A stretch of DNA of 64,000 nt, taken from NCBI RefSeq assembly GCF_014961315.1, contig NZ_CP063141.1:1860001-1924000 (forward strand), in the 5' to 3' direction. A program made the translations under genes and the position numbers. The notes under the pieces were generated by a model. The model did not search any database. It saw only the letters and a program-made list of their open reading frames with translations, and was not told where the DNA came from. Position 1 is the first letter of the stretch. Every line of letters begins with the position of its first letter. Source of the stretch: Thermoflavifilum sp. (GTDB lineage: Bacteria; Bacteroidota; Bacteroidia; Chitinophagales; Chitinophagaceae). This document shows positions 44,448 through 52,822 of the stretch, in pieces.

Positions 44448-45827
44448 ATGAGAGCAAACACCCTGCTTTTGAGTTTTACATTTTATCTTTTCATAGGTCC
44501 GCTACAAGCTTACCCCCAACCGCTTGCTTCTTCTATTCAGAGCCTGCAGGATTGTGTGGCTTATGCATTATCTCACAGTCCTGATCTCCAACAATCATAC
44601 CTGAATCGCGACATCACGCTGCATACCATTCGCAGCAAGCTGGCCGACTGGTATCCGCAGATTGGATTGAGTTTTGATCTGCAGCACTATCTGCAACTGC
44701 CTACTTCGGTGTTTCCCGATTTTACCAATCCCAATGGTCCCAAGCGCGAGGTAAAAGTAGGAGTAGCCAATTCCTCGACACTTACTTTTTCGGTGAATCA
44801 AACCCTGTTTAATCGTGACGTGTTGCTGGCGGCCCGTTCGGCCGGTGATGTGAAAAAACAAACGGCTCAATCCATTGTGGAAAATCAAATCAATACCATT
44901 GTGGATGTGAGTAAGGCTTATTACAATGTGTTGATTGCCCAGCGCCAGCTTGATATAGCCGAGGAAGATATTGTTCGCCTTCGCAAAAGCATGGAAGATA
45001 CCTATGCACAGTATCAATCGGGCCTGGTTGATAAAACCGATTATGAAAGAGCGAAAATTGCGCTGAATAATGCTATTGCCAATCGCCAGGCGGTGGCCCA
45101 GCAGGTGAAAGTAGCTTATGCTTATCTGAAGCAATTGATGGGCCTTCCGGCCGATAGCAGTCTGGCTTTAAGTTATGATACCAGTGAAATGGATCGCAAT
45201 GTGTGGTTTGATACTACACAGGTACTGCAATACAGCAACCGTATCGAGTATCAATTATTGCAAACCAATCGCAGGCTGCTGGTCGATGAATGGCAGTACA
45301 ATAAATGGAGTTTTCTGCCCTCGGTATCGGCGTTTTACAATTATAATCTGGCTTATCTCAATGATCAATTTTCACAGGTTTACAGCCGTAGCTTTCCTAA
45401 TTCGCTGATTGGTATTCAACTGTCATTACCCATTTTTCAGGGCACCAAACGTGTCCAGAACATTGCTATTTCCAGGCTGGAAATCAAGCAAACCGATCTG
45501 GCTTTGCTTGCCTTGCAGCATCAGATCCGCACGGAATATGAACAAGCGCTGGCCAACTACAAAAGCAACCTGTACAACTGGCAAACCCTGAAAGAAAATG
45601 TAGAAATGGCGCGCGACGTATATGAAACCCTGTCGTTGCAATATCAGGCCGGCGTCAAAACCTATCTGGATGTGATTACGGCAGAAACTGACCTGCGAAC
45701 GGCCGAATTCAATTATTTAAACGCATTGTTGCAAGTGTTGTCTAGTAAACTGGATCTGGAGAAAGCCATGGGCCTGATCCGTGTTACCGACTACCCTTCT
45801 TCGTTTCAAGCATCTGTTGAACCTTAA
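44448..45827 (+). CDS. TolC-family outer-membrane efflux protein
   Basis: 459 residues from ATG 44448 (MRANTLLLSF), giving a signal peptide ending LQAYPQ. OEP-domain repeats are visible: SLQDCVAYALSHSPDLQQSYL at the start of the mature chain (positions about 32-52), a long helix with YAQYQSGLVDKTDYERAKIAL (about 186) and the second-repeat equivalent YQAGVKTYLDVITAETDLRTAE (about 403). Outer-membrane channel of the tripartite pump encoded by the next two genes; 16 bp before the adaptor. Confidence 0.92.
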   Translation: MRANTLLLSFTFYLFIGPLQAYPQPLASSIQSLQDCVAYALSHSPDLQQSYLNRDITLHTIRSKLADWYPQIGLSFDLQHYLQLPTSVFPDFTNPNGPKREVKVGVANSSTLTFSVNQTLFNRDVLLAARSAGDVKKQTAQSIVENQINTIVDVSKAYYNVLIAQRQLDIAEEDIVRLRKSMEDTYAQYQSGLVDKTDYERAKIALNNAIANRQAVAQQVKVAYAYLKQLMGLPADSSLALSYDTSEMDRNVWFDTTQVLQYSNRIEYQLLQTNRRLLVDEWQYNKWSFLPSVSAFYNYNLAYLNDQFSQVYSRSFPNSLIGIQLSLPIFQGTKRVQNIAISRLEIKQTDLALLALQHQIRTEYEQALANYKSNLYNWQTLKENVEMARDVYETLSLQYQAGVKTYLDVITAETDLRTAEFNYLNALLQVLSSKLDLEKAMGLIRVTDYPSSFQASVEP

Positions 45828-45843
45828 AATGATGAGATAGACT

Positions 45844-47010
45844 ATGAATCACATGCGATATGAGGATACCCGCTTGAAGCCGGTATTTATGATTAGCTCA
45901 GTTTTGATTTTGGTGGTTACCGCCAGTTGCCATCAAGCCCGTCAGGCGCCCCCGATGCCGCAGGCCATACCGGTGACTGCCGTTGCCGTGCATACCCAAC
46001 CCGCGATTTATTACCAGTTTTATCCTGGCACCATCAAAGCGTTGAATGTGGTGCAATTGCACGGAGATGTGAGTGGCTATATCACGGGCATTTTCTTTAA
46101 AGACGGGCAATTGGTAGAGAAAGGACAGAAGTTGTATGAAATCGACCGGCAACAATACGAGGCCGCTTATCAGCAAGCACAGGCCAATTTACAGGTAGCT
46201 GAGGCCAATCTGGAGCGAGCCAGGCAGGATGCCCAGCGTTACCAGGAGCTGAATCAGAAAAATGCCATCGCCAAACAAACACTCGATCATGCCCTTTCTG
46301 ACCTGCGCAGTGCCGAGGCTCAGGTAGCTGCCGCCAGGGCTAATGTAAATCAGGTTGCTACAAACCTGAAATATTCCCGGATTGTGGCGCCTTTCACTGG
46401 CATTATCGGCATTTCGCAGGTGAAGCTGGGATCGCTGGTCACCCCCGGGCAGACTCTGCTGAATACTATTTCATCGTATGATCCCATGGCGGTGGATTTT
46501 CAGGTTGATCAAAAAGAAATCCCTTATTTCTCTGATCTGCTTGCCCATGCTGCAGCCCATCGGGCGGATTCTACATTTATGATTCAGCTTGCAGATGGCA
46601 GTCTCTATCCGGAGCCTGCTACCATTTCGGTCATCGACCGGGCTGTGGACCCGCAGACAGGCACCATTACCGTACGCCTGCTGGTTCCCAACAAGCATAA
46701 CTTGTTGCGCGACGGCATGAATTGTAATGTGCGTGTAGCCCATCATCTGCCCACCAGCACCATTTTGGTTCCACAGGTTGCGGTTACCGAACAGTTAGGC
46801 GAATATTTCGTGTATGTGGTGCAGGGTGATAGTGTGGTACAGCGCAAAATAAAGCTGAGCTATCCCATTGGAGATCAATATGTGGTTCAGGATGGTTTGG
46901 CGCCAGGGGAAATGGTTGTTACCCAGGGTACCCAGCGGTTAAGGCAGGGCGCTCATGTGATTTTATCAACATCCCCGGCTACACCTGCCAGGCAGGCTAC
47001 ATCTCGATAA
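45844..47010 (+). CDS. RND efflux periplasmic adaptor (AcrA-type) lipoprotein
   Basis: 388 residues with an N-terminal hydrophobic stretch and lipobox-like VTASC (Cys 29). The order of domains is the AcrA one: lipoyl half (VSGYITGIFFKDGQLVEKGQ, about 76-95), an alpha-hairpin with heptads (about 100-155), the second lipoyl half (IVAPFTGIIGISQVKLGSLV, about 180-199), beta-barrel and membrane-proximal domain. It connects the TolC protein upstream to the RND pump 44 bp downstream. Confidence 0.92.
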   Translation: MNHMRYEDTRLKPVFMISSVLILVVTASCHQARQAPPMPQAIPVTAVAVHTQPAIYYQFYPGTIKALNVVQLHGDVSGYITGIFFKDGQLVEKGQKLYEIDRQQYEAAYQQAQANLQVAEANLERARQDAQRYQELNQKNAIAKQTLDHALSDLRSAEAQVAAARANVNQVATNLKYSRIVAPFTGIIGISQVKLGSLVTPGQTLLNTISSYDPMAVDFQVDQKEIPYFSDLLAHAAAHRADSTFMIQLADGSLYPEPATISVIDRAVDPQTGTITVRLLVPNKHNLLRDGMNCNVRVAHHLPTSTILVPQVAVTEQLGEYFVYVVQGDSVVQRKIKLSYPIGDQYVVQDGLAPGEMVVTQGTQRLRQGAHVILSTSPATPARQATSR

Positions 47011-47054
47011 TAATAGTGAGACAGCGCGTTTTATAGATTTGAATTCAGGCGACT

Positions 47055-50000
47055 ATGATTGCAAACGTATTTATCAAACGACCCATCACGGCTATTGTAA
47101 TCGCAATTATCATTACCCTGCTGGGTGTTTTATCTATCCTCAGTCTTCCCATTTCCCAGTATCCTGATATCACACCGCCCGTGGTAACGGTATCGGCCAA
47201 TTATACGGGTGCCGATGCCCAGACGGTGGAACAAACCGTGACCACACCCATCGAGACCCAGGTGAACGGTACACCAGGAATGGAATATATGCAGAGCACC
47301 AGCACCAGCAGTGGCACCAGCAGTATTAATGTAACTTTTAACCTGGGTACGAATGTAGATATTGCCGCGCTGGATGTACAGAATCGGGTGAGCGTGGCGG
47401 CTCCACAGTTACCTTCTGAAGTACAACGATTGGGCGTAACGGTCCGGAAAAGAAATCCCAGCATCCTGATGCTGGTGGCCCTCTATTCTCCTCACGGTAC
47501 CCACAGCCCTGAGTTTTTGAGTAATTACGCCAATATTTATGTGAAAGATGCTTTGCTGCGCGTAAATGGTGTAGGCGACGTCTTCACCCGGGGAGCAGAC
47601 TTCAGCATGCGGGTGTGGTTGAAGCCCGACAGGCTTGCAGCCCTTGGGCTCACGCCGGGCGACGTGATTGCCGCCCTGCAGTCGCAAAACCTGCAGGTGG
47701 CCGCAGGTTCAATAGGCATGCCGCCACAGGACAGCACGCAGGCTTTCCAGTACACCGTATTCACCAACAGCAGACTCAGTAAGCCACAGGACTTTGCAAA
47801 CGTAGTCATCCGTTCTGATCCACAAACCGGTGCCCTGGTGCACCTGAAAGACGTTGCCCGTGTGGAGCTTGGCAAATTTACCTACGACGATTATTCGTTT
47901 GTGGACGGCAAACGAGCCACCTTCCTGCTCATCTTCCAGACACCCAACAGCAATGCCCTGGAAACTTATCAGGGTGTGGTGGATGCCATGAAGCAGCTGA
48001 AAAAAACATTTCCGGATGACGTGGATTATATGATTCCTTTTGAGTCGGTATCGGTCATCCAGGTGTCGATTCATGAAGTGGTGATCACCCTGCTGGAAGC
48101 ACTGGCGCTGGTGATTCTTGTGGTTTTTCTGTTTCTGCAAAACTGGCGAGCCACACTGATTCCTGTGCTGGTGATACCGGTTTCCATTATTGGTACTTTC
48201 ACCTTTTTTACATTGCTGGGCTTTACCATCAACAAGCTCACCCTGTTTGGCTTTGTGCTGGCCATTGGTATCGTGGTCGATGATGCCATTGTGGTGACCG
48301 AAGCGGTGGAGCATTATATGAGCAGTCGGGGTATCCCGGCAAAAGAAGCCACCATCCTGGCCATGAAAGATATTTCCGGGCCGGTCATTGCCATTGCCTT
48401 GATCCTGGCTTCGGTGTTTATCCCGGTGGGCTTTATTCCCGGTATTGTGGGCAAGCTGTATCAGCAATTTGCCATTACCATCGCCATTTCGGTATTGATA
48501 TCGGCGTTTCTGGCACTTTCGCTCACACCGGCGTTGTGCACCTTGCTGCTTAAACCCGTGGAGTTTGATGAACGTGCACGCGGGTTGAATCGGTTTTTCT
48601 ACCTGTTTAACCGATGGTTTAGAAAAACCACTTTGAATTACACCGTAGCCGTACGCAAGGCGATAGCCGCATCCAGATATGTTATCATTCTGTTGATATG
48701 CATCATTATAGGAGCTATTTTGTTGTTCAAACACAAGCCAACGGGTTTTATACCCACGGAAGATGAGGGACGGCTTTACATCACTTTTGAACTTCCCGAA
48801 GCCGCCTCCACGACCCGAACGGTACAGGTGCTTGACTCGATTATGCATATCCTGCAACAAACGCCCGGGGTGGGACATTTTGCCGGGCTGGCCAGTCTGA
48901 ATGTAGTTACCTTTTCCACGAAATCAAACAGTGGTACCATATTCTGCCAGTTAAAACCGTGGGATCAGCGAAAATCCAAATCCATGCAGCTTTTTGCCAT
49001 CATTGGCCAGTTGCAGCGGCGTTTTGCAGCCATCAAAGATGCTAACATTGTGGTTATTCCACCTCCTGCCATTCCAGGGCTGGGTGCAACGGGCGGTTTT
49101 ACCTTTGAAATAGAAGATCGGGCGGGTACGGACGACCTGCAGACTTTCGAGTCGGTAGTCAGACGATTTGTAGCGGCGGCCAATCAGCGTCCAGAAATCA
49201 GCAATGCTTTTTCATTTTTCACGGCTCACACGCCTTCTTATCGGGTGGATGTGGATCGCGATCAATGTGAAAAGATGGGGGTAAACATTGCCGATGTATA
49301 CAATACGCTGCAGACTTATCTGGGAAGTTCGTATGTAAATGATTTCACCATTTATGGCCGCAACTTCCGTGTGGTGGCCCAGGCCGACACCCAGTATCGC
49401 AGTACGATTCACGATCTGTCGGATTACTACGTAAGGAATAACCAGGGGCAGATGATTCCCCTGAGCAATCTCATTACTTACCGGACGATTGAGACAGCTC
49501 CTTTGATTTCACATTATAACCTGTTTCGTTCGGCGGAGGTCAATGGCAATGCGGCGCCCGGATATAGCAGTGGTGATGCCATCAAAGCCCTGCAGGAAGT
49601 GGCTGCACAGGTATTGCCCAATGGCTATGGATATGAATTTTCCGGCTTAAGTCGGGAAGAAATCCAGGCCGGTTCGAAGACGGTGTATATTTTCATGCTT
49701 TCAGTAATTTTTGTATTTCTATTGCTGGCGGCGTTGTATGAAAGCTGGTCGGTGCCTTTTGCCGTATTGCTGGCCGTTCCGCTTGCAGCATTCGGAGCTA
49801 TTCTCACCCTGACCTTCACGCCCAGCCTGTCGAACAGTGTATATGCGCAGATCGGGCTGGTGACGCTGATTGGATTGGCGGCCAAAAATGCCATCCTGAT
49901 TGTAGAATTTGCCAAAGAACGTGTGGATCGAGGTATGCAGGAGGTGAATGCTACGCTCGAAGCCGCTCAGCTCAGGCTCAGGCCTATTCTCATGACTTCG

Positions 50001-50234
50001 CTGGCCTTTATTTTTGGAGTGGCACCGCTGGCGCTTGCTACAGGAGCGGGAGCCGTTTCCCGGCAAACCATTGGCTTTACCGTGCTGGGCGGTATGCTGG
50101 CTGCCACCCTGCTGGGTATATTTACCGTACCCGTATTATTTGTTTCGATTATCAGGCTGGCTTATGGAAAACAGAAATTACGGGAACTGCAGTCCAGAGC
50201 CGCTGCAGAAGAGATGCCACATGAGCCGATTTAA
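47055..50234 (+). CDS. HAE1-type RND multidrug efflux pump
   Basis: 1059 residues, close to AcrB (1049). Starts MIANVFIKRPITAIVIAI, as AcrB homologues do, and contains the TM4 proton-relay motif GIVVDDAIVVTEAVE, the SISQYPDITPP-like N-terminal loop (LPISQYPDITPPVV), RNPSILMLVAL and a C-terminal GLAAKNAILIVEFAKE in TM10 with the conserved Lys. The substrate class is hydrophobic or amphiphilic compounds. Stop codon lies inside a 7-bp inverted repeat (ATGAGCC/GGCTCAT, 50221-50246) that may stabilise the 3' end. Third gene of the operon. Confidence 0.95.
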   Translation: MIANVFIKRPITAIVIAIIITLLGVLSILSLPISQYPDITPPVVTVSANYTGADAQTVEQTVTTPIETQVNGTPGMEYMQSTSTSSGTSSINVTFNLGTNVDIAALDVQNRVSVAAPQLPSEVQRLGVTVRKRNPSILMLVALYSPHGTHSPEFLSNYANIYVKDALLRVNGVGDVFTRGADFSMRVWLKPDRLAALGLTPGDVIAALQSQNLQVAAGSIGMPPQDSTQAFQYTVFTNSRLSKPQDFANVVIRSDPQTGALVHLKDVARVELGKFTYDDYSFVDGKRATFLLIFQTPNSNALETYQGVVDAMKQLKKTFPDDVDYMIPFESVSVIQVSIHEVVITLLEALALVILVVFLFLQNWRATLIPVLVIPVSIIGTFTFFTLLGFTINKLTLFGFVLAIGIVVDDAIVVTEAVEHYMSSRGIPAKEATILAMKDISGPVIAIALILASVFIPVGFIPGIVGKLYQQFAITIAISVLISAFLALSLTPALCTLLLKPVEFDERARGLNRFFYLFNRWFRKTTLNYTVAVRKAIAASRYVIILLICIIIGAILLFKHKPTGFIPTEDEGRLYITFELPEAASTTRTVQVLDSIMHILQQTPGVGHFAGLASLNVVTFSTKSNSGTIFCQLKPWDQRKSKSMQLFAIIGQLQRRFAAIKDANIVVIPPPAIPGLGATGGFTFEIEDRAGTDDLQTFESVVRRFVAAANQRPEISNAFSFFTAHTPSYRVDVDRDQCEKMGVNIADVYNTLQTYLGSSYVNDFTIYGRNFRVVAQADTQYRSTIHDLSDYYVRNNQGQMIPLSNLITYRTIETAPLISHYNLFRSAEVNGNAAPGYSSGDAIKALQEVAAQVLPNGYGYEFSGLSREEIQAGSKTVYIFMLSVIFVFLLLAALYESWSVPFAVLLAVPLAAFGAILTLTFTPSLSNSVYAQIGLVTLIGLAAKNAILIVEFAKERVDRGMQEVNATLEAAQLRLRPILMTSLAFIFGVAPLALATGAGAVSRQTIGFTVLGGMLAATLLGIFTVPVLFVSIIRLAYGKQKLRELQSRAAAEEMPHEPI

Positions 50235-50339
50235 GGGTTGGCTCATCGACGCGCCGGGGAATCCCTGTATTTTTGTTTTGGTCGGGCGGATATTCATATC
50301 GCTGGCTTTTATGGTTTAAATAGTTGATTTGTTTTGCGT

Positions 50340-51413
50340 ATGCTCATGGAATTTCCATCAACCCAGCAACTCAATCTTTTCAGAAAGGAGCGGGTGGTCT
50401 CGTTTTATCGCTATGTTCTGGTAGATGATCCCGCTGGGTTTCGGGAAGAGCTGCTTCGCCAATTTACAGCGTGGCAGATTTTAGGCCGTATCTATATTGC
50501 TCGAGAAGGGATCAATGCTCAGATCAGTGTACCAGAGCCTTATGTAGCAGATTTTATTGCTTTCGTGCGACGTCATCCATTGCTGGGCGAAGAAGTCTTG
50601 CTCAACTGGGCGGTGGAGCAGCATGGCATATCCTTTCAGAAACTTAAAATCAAATTACGGCCCAGGATTGTAGCTGACGGTATCGATGATCCTGAATTTA
50701 TGTTTTCACGCAAGGGAATTTACCTGGATGCCCGGGGATTTAATGAGCTGACAGATAGATCGGAAACGATTGTGGTGGACATGCGCAATCATTATGAATA
50801 TGAAGTAGGGCATTTTGAGCGTGCCTTGCAGGTGCCGGCCGATACTTTTCGGGAACAGCTGCCCTTAACAGTGGAAATGCTCAAGGGATATGAACATCGG
50901 CCCATTGTCATGTATTGCACGGGAGGTATCCGTTGTGAAAAGGCCAGTGCCTGGTTGTTGCACAATGGATTTCGCGAAGTATATCATCTTCGTGGAGGCA
51001 TCATTGAATATGTACGTCAGGTCAGGGAAAAGGGCCTGCCTAACAAGTTTCACGGTAAAAATTTTGTCTTTGATGCCCGTATGGGCGAGCGGGTGACGGA
51101 TGAAGTCATTGGGCGTTGTTATCAGTGCGGCCGTCCGAGCGACAGGCAGGTGAACTGTCGCAACGATGCCTGTCATATGCTCATCATTCAATGTGAAGAA
51201 TGTGCCCGCCGGTATGAGGGATGTTGCAGTGAAGCCTGTCGGGAGGTCATTCATTTACCGGCCGAGCAACAAAAGCTGATTCGCCGATTAGCCGCCCGGA
51301 TGCAGCCTGCATTCTGCAATGCGCGTGTCAGGCGCCAGCAGTCGCTCATGGCGAATTTGAAGGACATGGTTCAGCAGGGGCAGTGGACGCTTTATTTGTC
51401 CCACCAGAGGTGA
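50340..51413 (+). CDS. trhO: Oxygen-dependent tRNA uridine(34) hydroxylase, rhodanese family
   Basis: 357 residues from ATG 50340. An N-terminal domain (about 15-110, with YIAREGINAQISVP) precedes a rhodanese domain whose active-site loop reads CTGGIRCEKASAWL (Cys about 195), as in E. coli YceA/TrhO. A Cys-rich C-terminal region (CYQCGRPSDRQVNC, then CEECARRYEGCCSEAC) probably binds zinc. The enzyme makes 5-hydroxyuridine at tRNA position 34. The 3' end overlaps the convergent SusD gene by 22 bp. 105 bp downstream of the RND gene, so separate transcription is likely. Confidence 0.92.
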   Translation: MLMEFPSTQQLNLFRKERVVSFYRYVLVDDPAGFREELLRQFTAWQILGRIYIAREGINAQISVPEPYVADFIAFVRRHPLLGEEVLLNWAVEQHGISFQKLKIKLRPRIVADGIDDPEFMFSRKGIYLDARGFNELTDRSETIVVDMRNHYEYEVGHFERALQVPADTFREQLPLTVEMLKGYEHRPIVMYCTGGIRCEKASAWLLHNGFREVYHLRGGIIEYVRQVREKGLPNKFHGKNFVFDARMGERVTDEVIGRCYQCGRPSDRQVNCRNDACHMLIIQCEECARRYEGCCSEACREVIHLPAEQQKLIRRLAARMQPAFCNARVRRQQSLMANLKDMVQQGQWTLYLSHQR

Positions 51414-52801
51414 TCGCTGAGCTGCACTGCCGGTACGTTTTCTCCATTTCGTGTGGTTTCCACGCTCGGGTAATCTACTCGTCTGATAAATGTGGATAGT
51501 GCCGCATTTACGGGCAGTTGAAAGTTCTGATATGCATAATCCATTCTCCGCATATCATCCCAGGTGACGGGATTCAGGAAGCAGGCCACGTATTTTTCTT
51601 TCATGATCAGGGAAAGCGTGAGGTTGCTGGTCCCCACAGCCACGCGGGGATCACTCAGATAGCGTTGCATACCCGTATCAGGCACCTGCATTTTTTCCAT
51701 GTTCACCCGTATGCCGGTTAGATAGGCCTGATATGCCCGATTTACATCGCCCGACCGGAAGGCGGCTTCGGCTTCGATGAATTTACATTCGGCATAAGTG
51801 ATCATCTCCAGAGGCCCGTTATCGGCTGAGTAGAATTTACCTTCGATGAGATAGCATTCCTGGTGGCCGGTGCCCGAACTTTGTCGTCCGGCACCGTTGG
51901 GCGTGCCCCGGTAATCGCCATATACGGTGGTATCGGTAATCAGGGGCAGCCGGGGGTCAAACACGCCGTAGGTTTTGCCGTCGAGGGCGTCGATGAAGTA
52001 GGATGAAAGCCAGCCGTCGAGCAGGAGTCCGGCATTGTTCAGGGCTACCTGCGCCCAGGGGTTGCGCACGGCAAATTCTGTAATCTGGGCATCGTCGGCA
52101 CTGGTGTCGTAGGCCTGGGCCAGTGCACCCAGCACGGCCGAAGGATTGTAGGCGGAGGTTTTGCTCACGAGGTTCAGCATACGGGCTTTCAGGGCATAGG
52201 CAGTTTTGATCCAGGCCTGAGCATTGCCATGGTGAATGAAATCACTCGCAGCATCCAATTCACCGGTGGCGTCGGGTTGTTGCAGATATTGGATGCCCCG
52301 GTCGATTAAAGCCAGACAGGTATCGTAAAGTCCCTGTTGATCATCGAAATGCGGGGTCAGGTTCACCACGCCCTGGAAGGCCTGACTATAGGGCATATCG
52401 CCCCAGATATCGGTGCCCAGACTCAGGTTATAGGCCGTCAGGATATCGGCCACACCCATGTAGGCATGCAGGCCGCGTGAAACGGCCAGCTTACGCATAT
52501 CATACAAATCGGTCAACGTATTGTAGAGCTGGCTCCAGGCGGTAGAGGGGTCTATGGGTTGATAGGTGTCCACATCGCTACCCGGATTGGGAGAGGCCAG
52601 GTATTGCACATAATAAGAGGTTGCGTCGTGGCTGATATAATAGGTATTGTAGGCACTGGTGTAGGTTACATTGGCCAGCAAGCCCGCGATAGGAGCTTCC
52701 TGAGCCGCATTGGGATTCTGGTTGATATCGAGATATTTCTGGCAGCTGTTCAGTCCGAACATAAGCAGGCAGGCTATGGAGAAGATGCATATTGGTTTCA
52801 T
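51392..52801 (-). CDS. SusD/RagB-like nutrient-binding outer-membrane lipoprotein
   Basis: 469 residues from ATG 52801 (MKPICIFSIACLLMFGLNSC), a lipoprotein signal with Cys 20. The mature start QKYLDINQNPNAAQ and the TPR-like helical pattern (for example AYALKARMLNLVSKTSAYNP) mark the SusD-like subfamily that pairs with SusC as a lid over the barrel. It should bind an oligosaccharide or peptide at the cell surface. Follows susC by 21 bp. No glycoside hydrolase or peptidase is adjacent, so the ligand is unknown. Confidence 0.92.
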   Translation of the reverse strand: MKPICIFSIACLLMFGLNSCQKYLDINQNPNAAQEAPIAGLLANVTYTSAYNTYYISHDATSYYVQYLASPNPGSDVDTYQPIDPSTAWSQLYNTLTDLYDMRKLAVSRGLHAYMGVADILTAYNLSLGTDIWGDMPYSQAFQGVVNLTPHFDDQQGLYDTCLALIDRGIQYLQQPDATGELDAASDFIHHGNAQAWIKTAYALKARMLNLVSKTSAYNPSAVLGALAQAYDTSADDAQITEFAVRNPWAQVALNNAGLLLDGWLSSYFIDALDGKTYGVFDPRLPLITDTTVYGDYRGTPNGAGRQSSGTGHQECYLIEGKFYSADNGPLEMITYAECKFIEAEAAFRSGDVNRAYQAYLTGIRVNMEKMQVPDTGMQRYLSDPRVAVGTSNLTLSLIMKEKYVACFLNPVTWDDMRRMDYAYQNFQLPVNAALSTFIRRVDYPSVETTRNGENVPAVQLSDHLWWDK

Positions 52802-52822
52802 GGTGTTACGTTTTTGGATCAT

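Noticed and set aside
47709..48878. 389-codon open frame on the minus strand
   Set aside because: Entirely antisense to the RND pump gene; its product is rich in His, Gln, Arg and Lys with no family-like pattern, as expected from a mirror frame of a membrane-protein gene.
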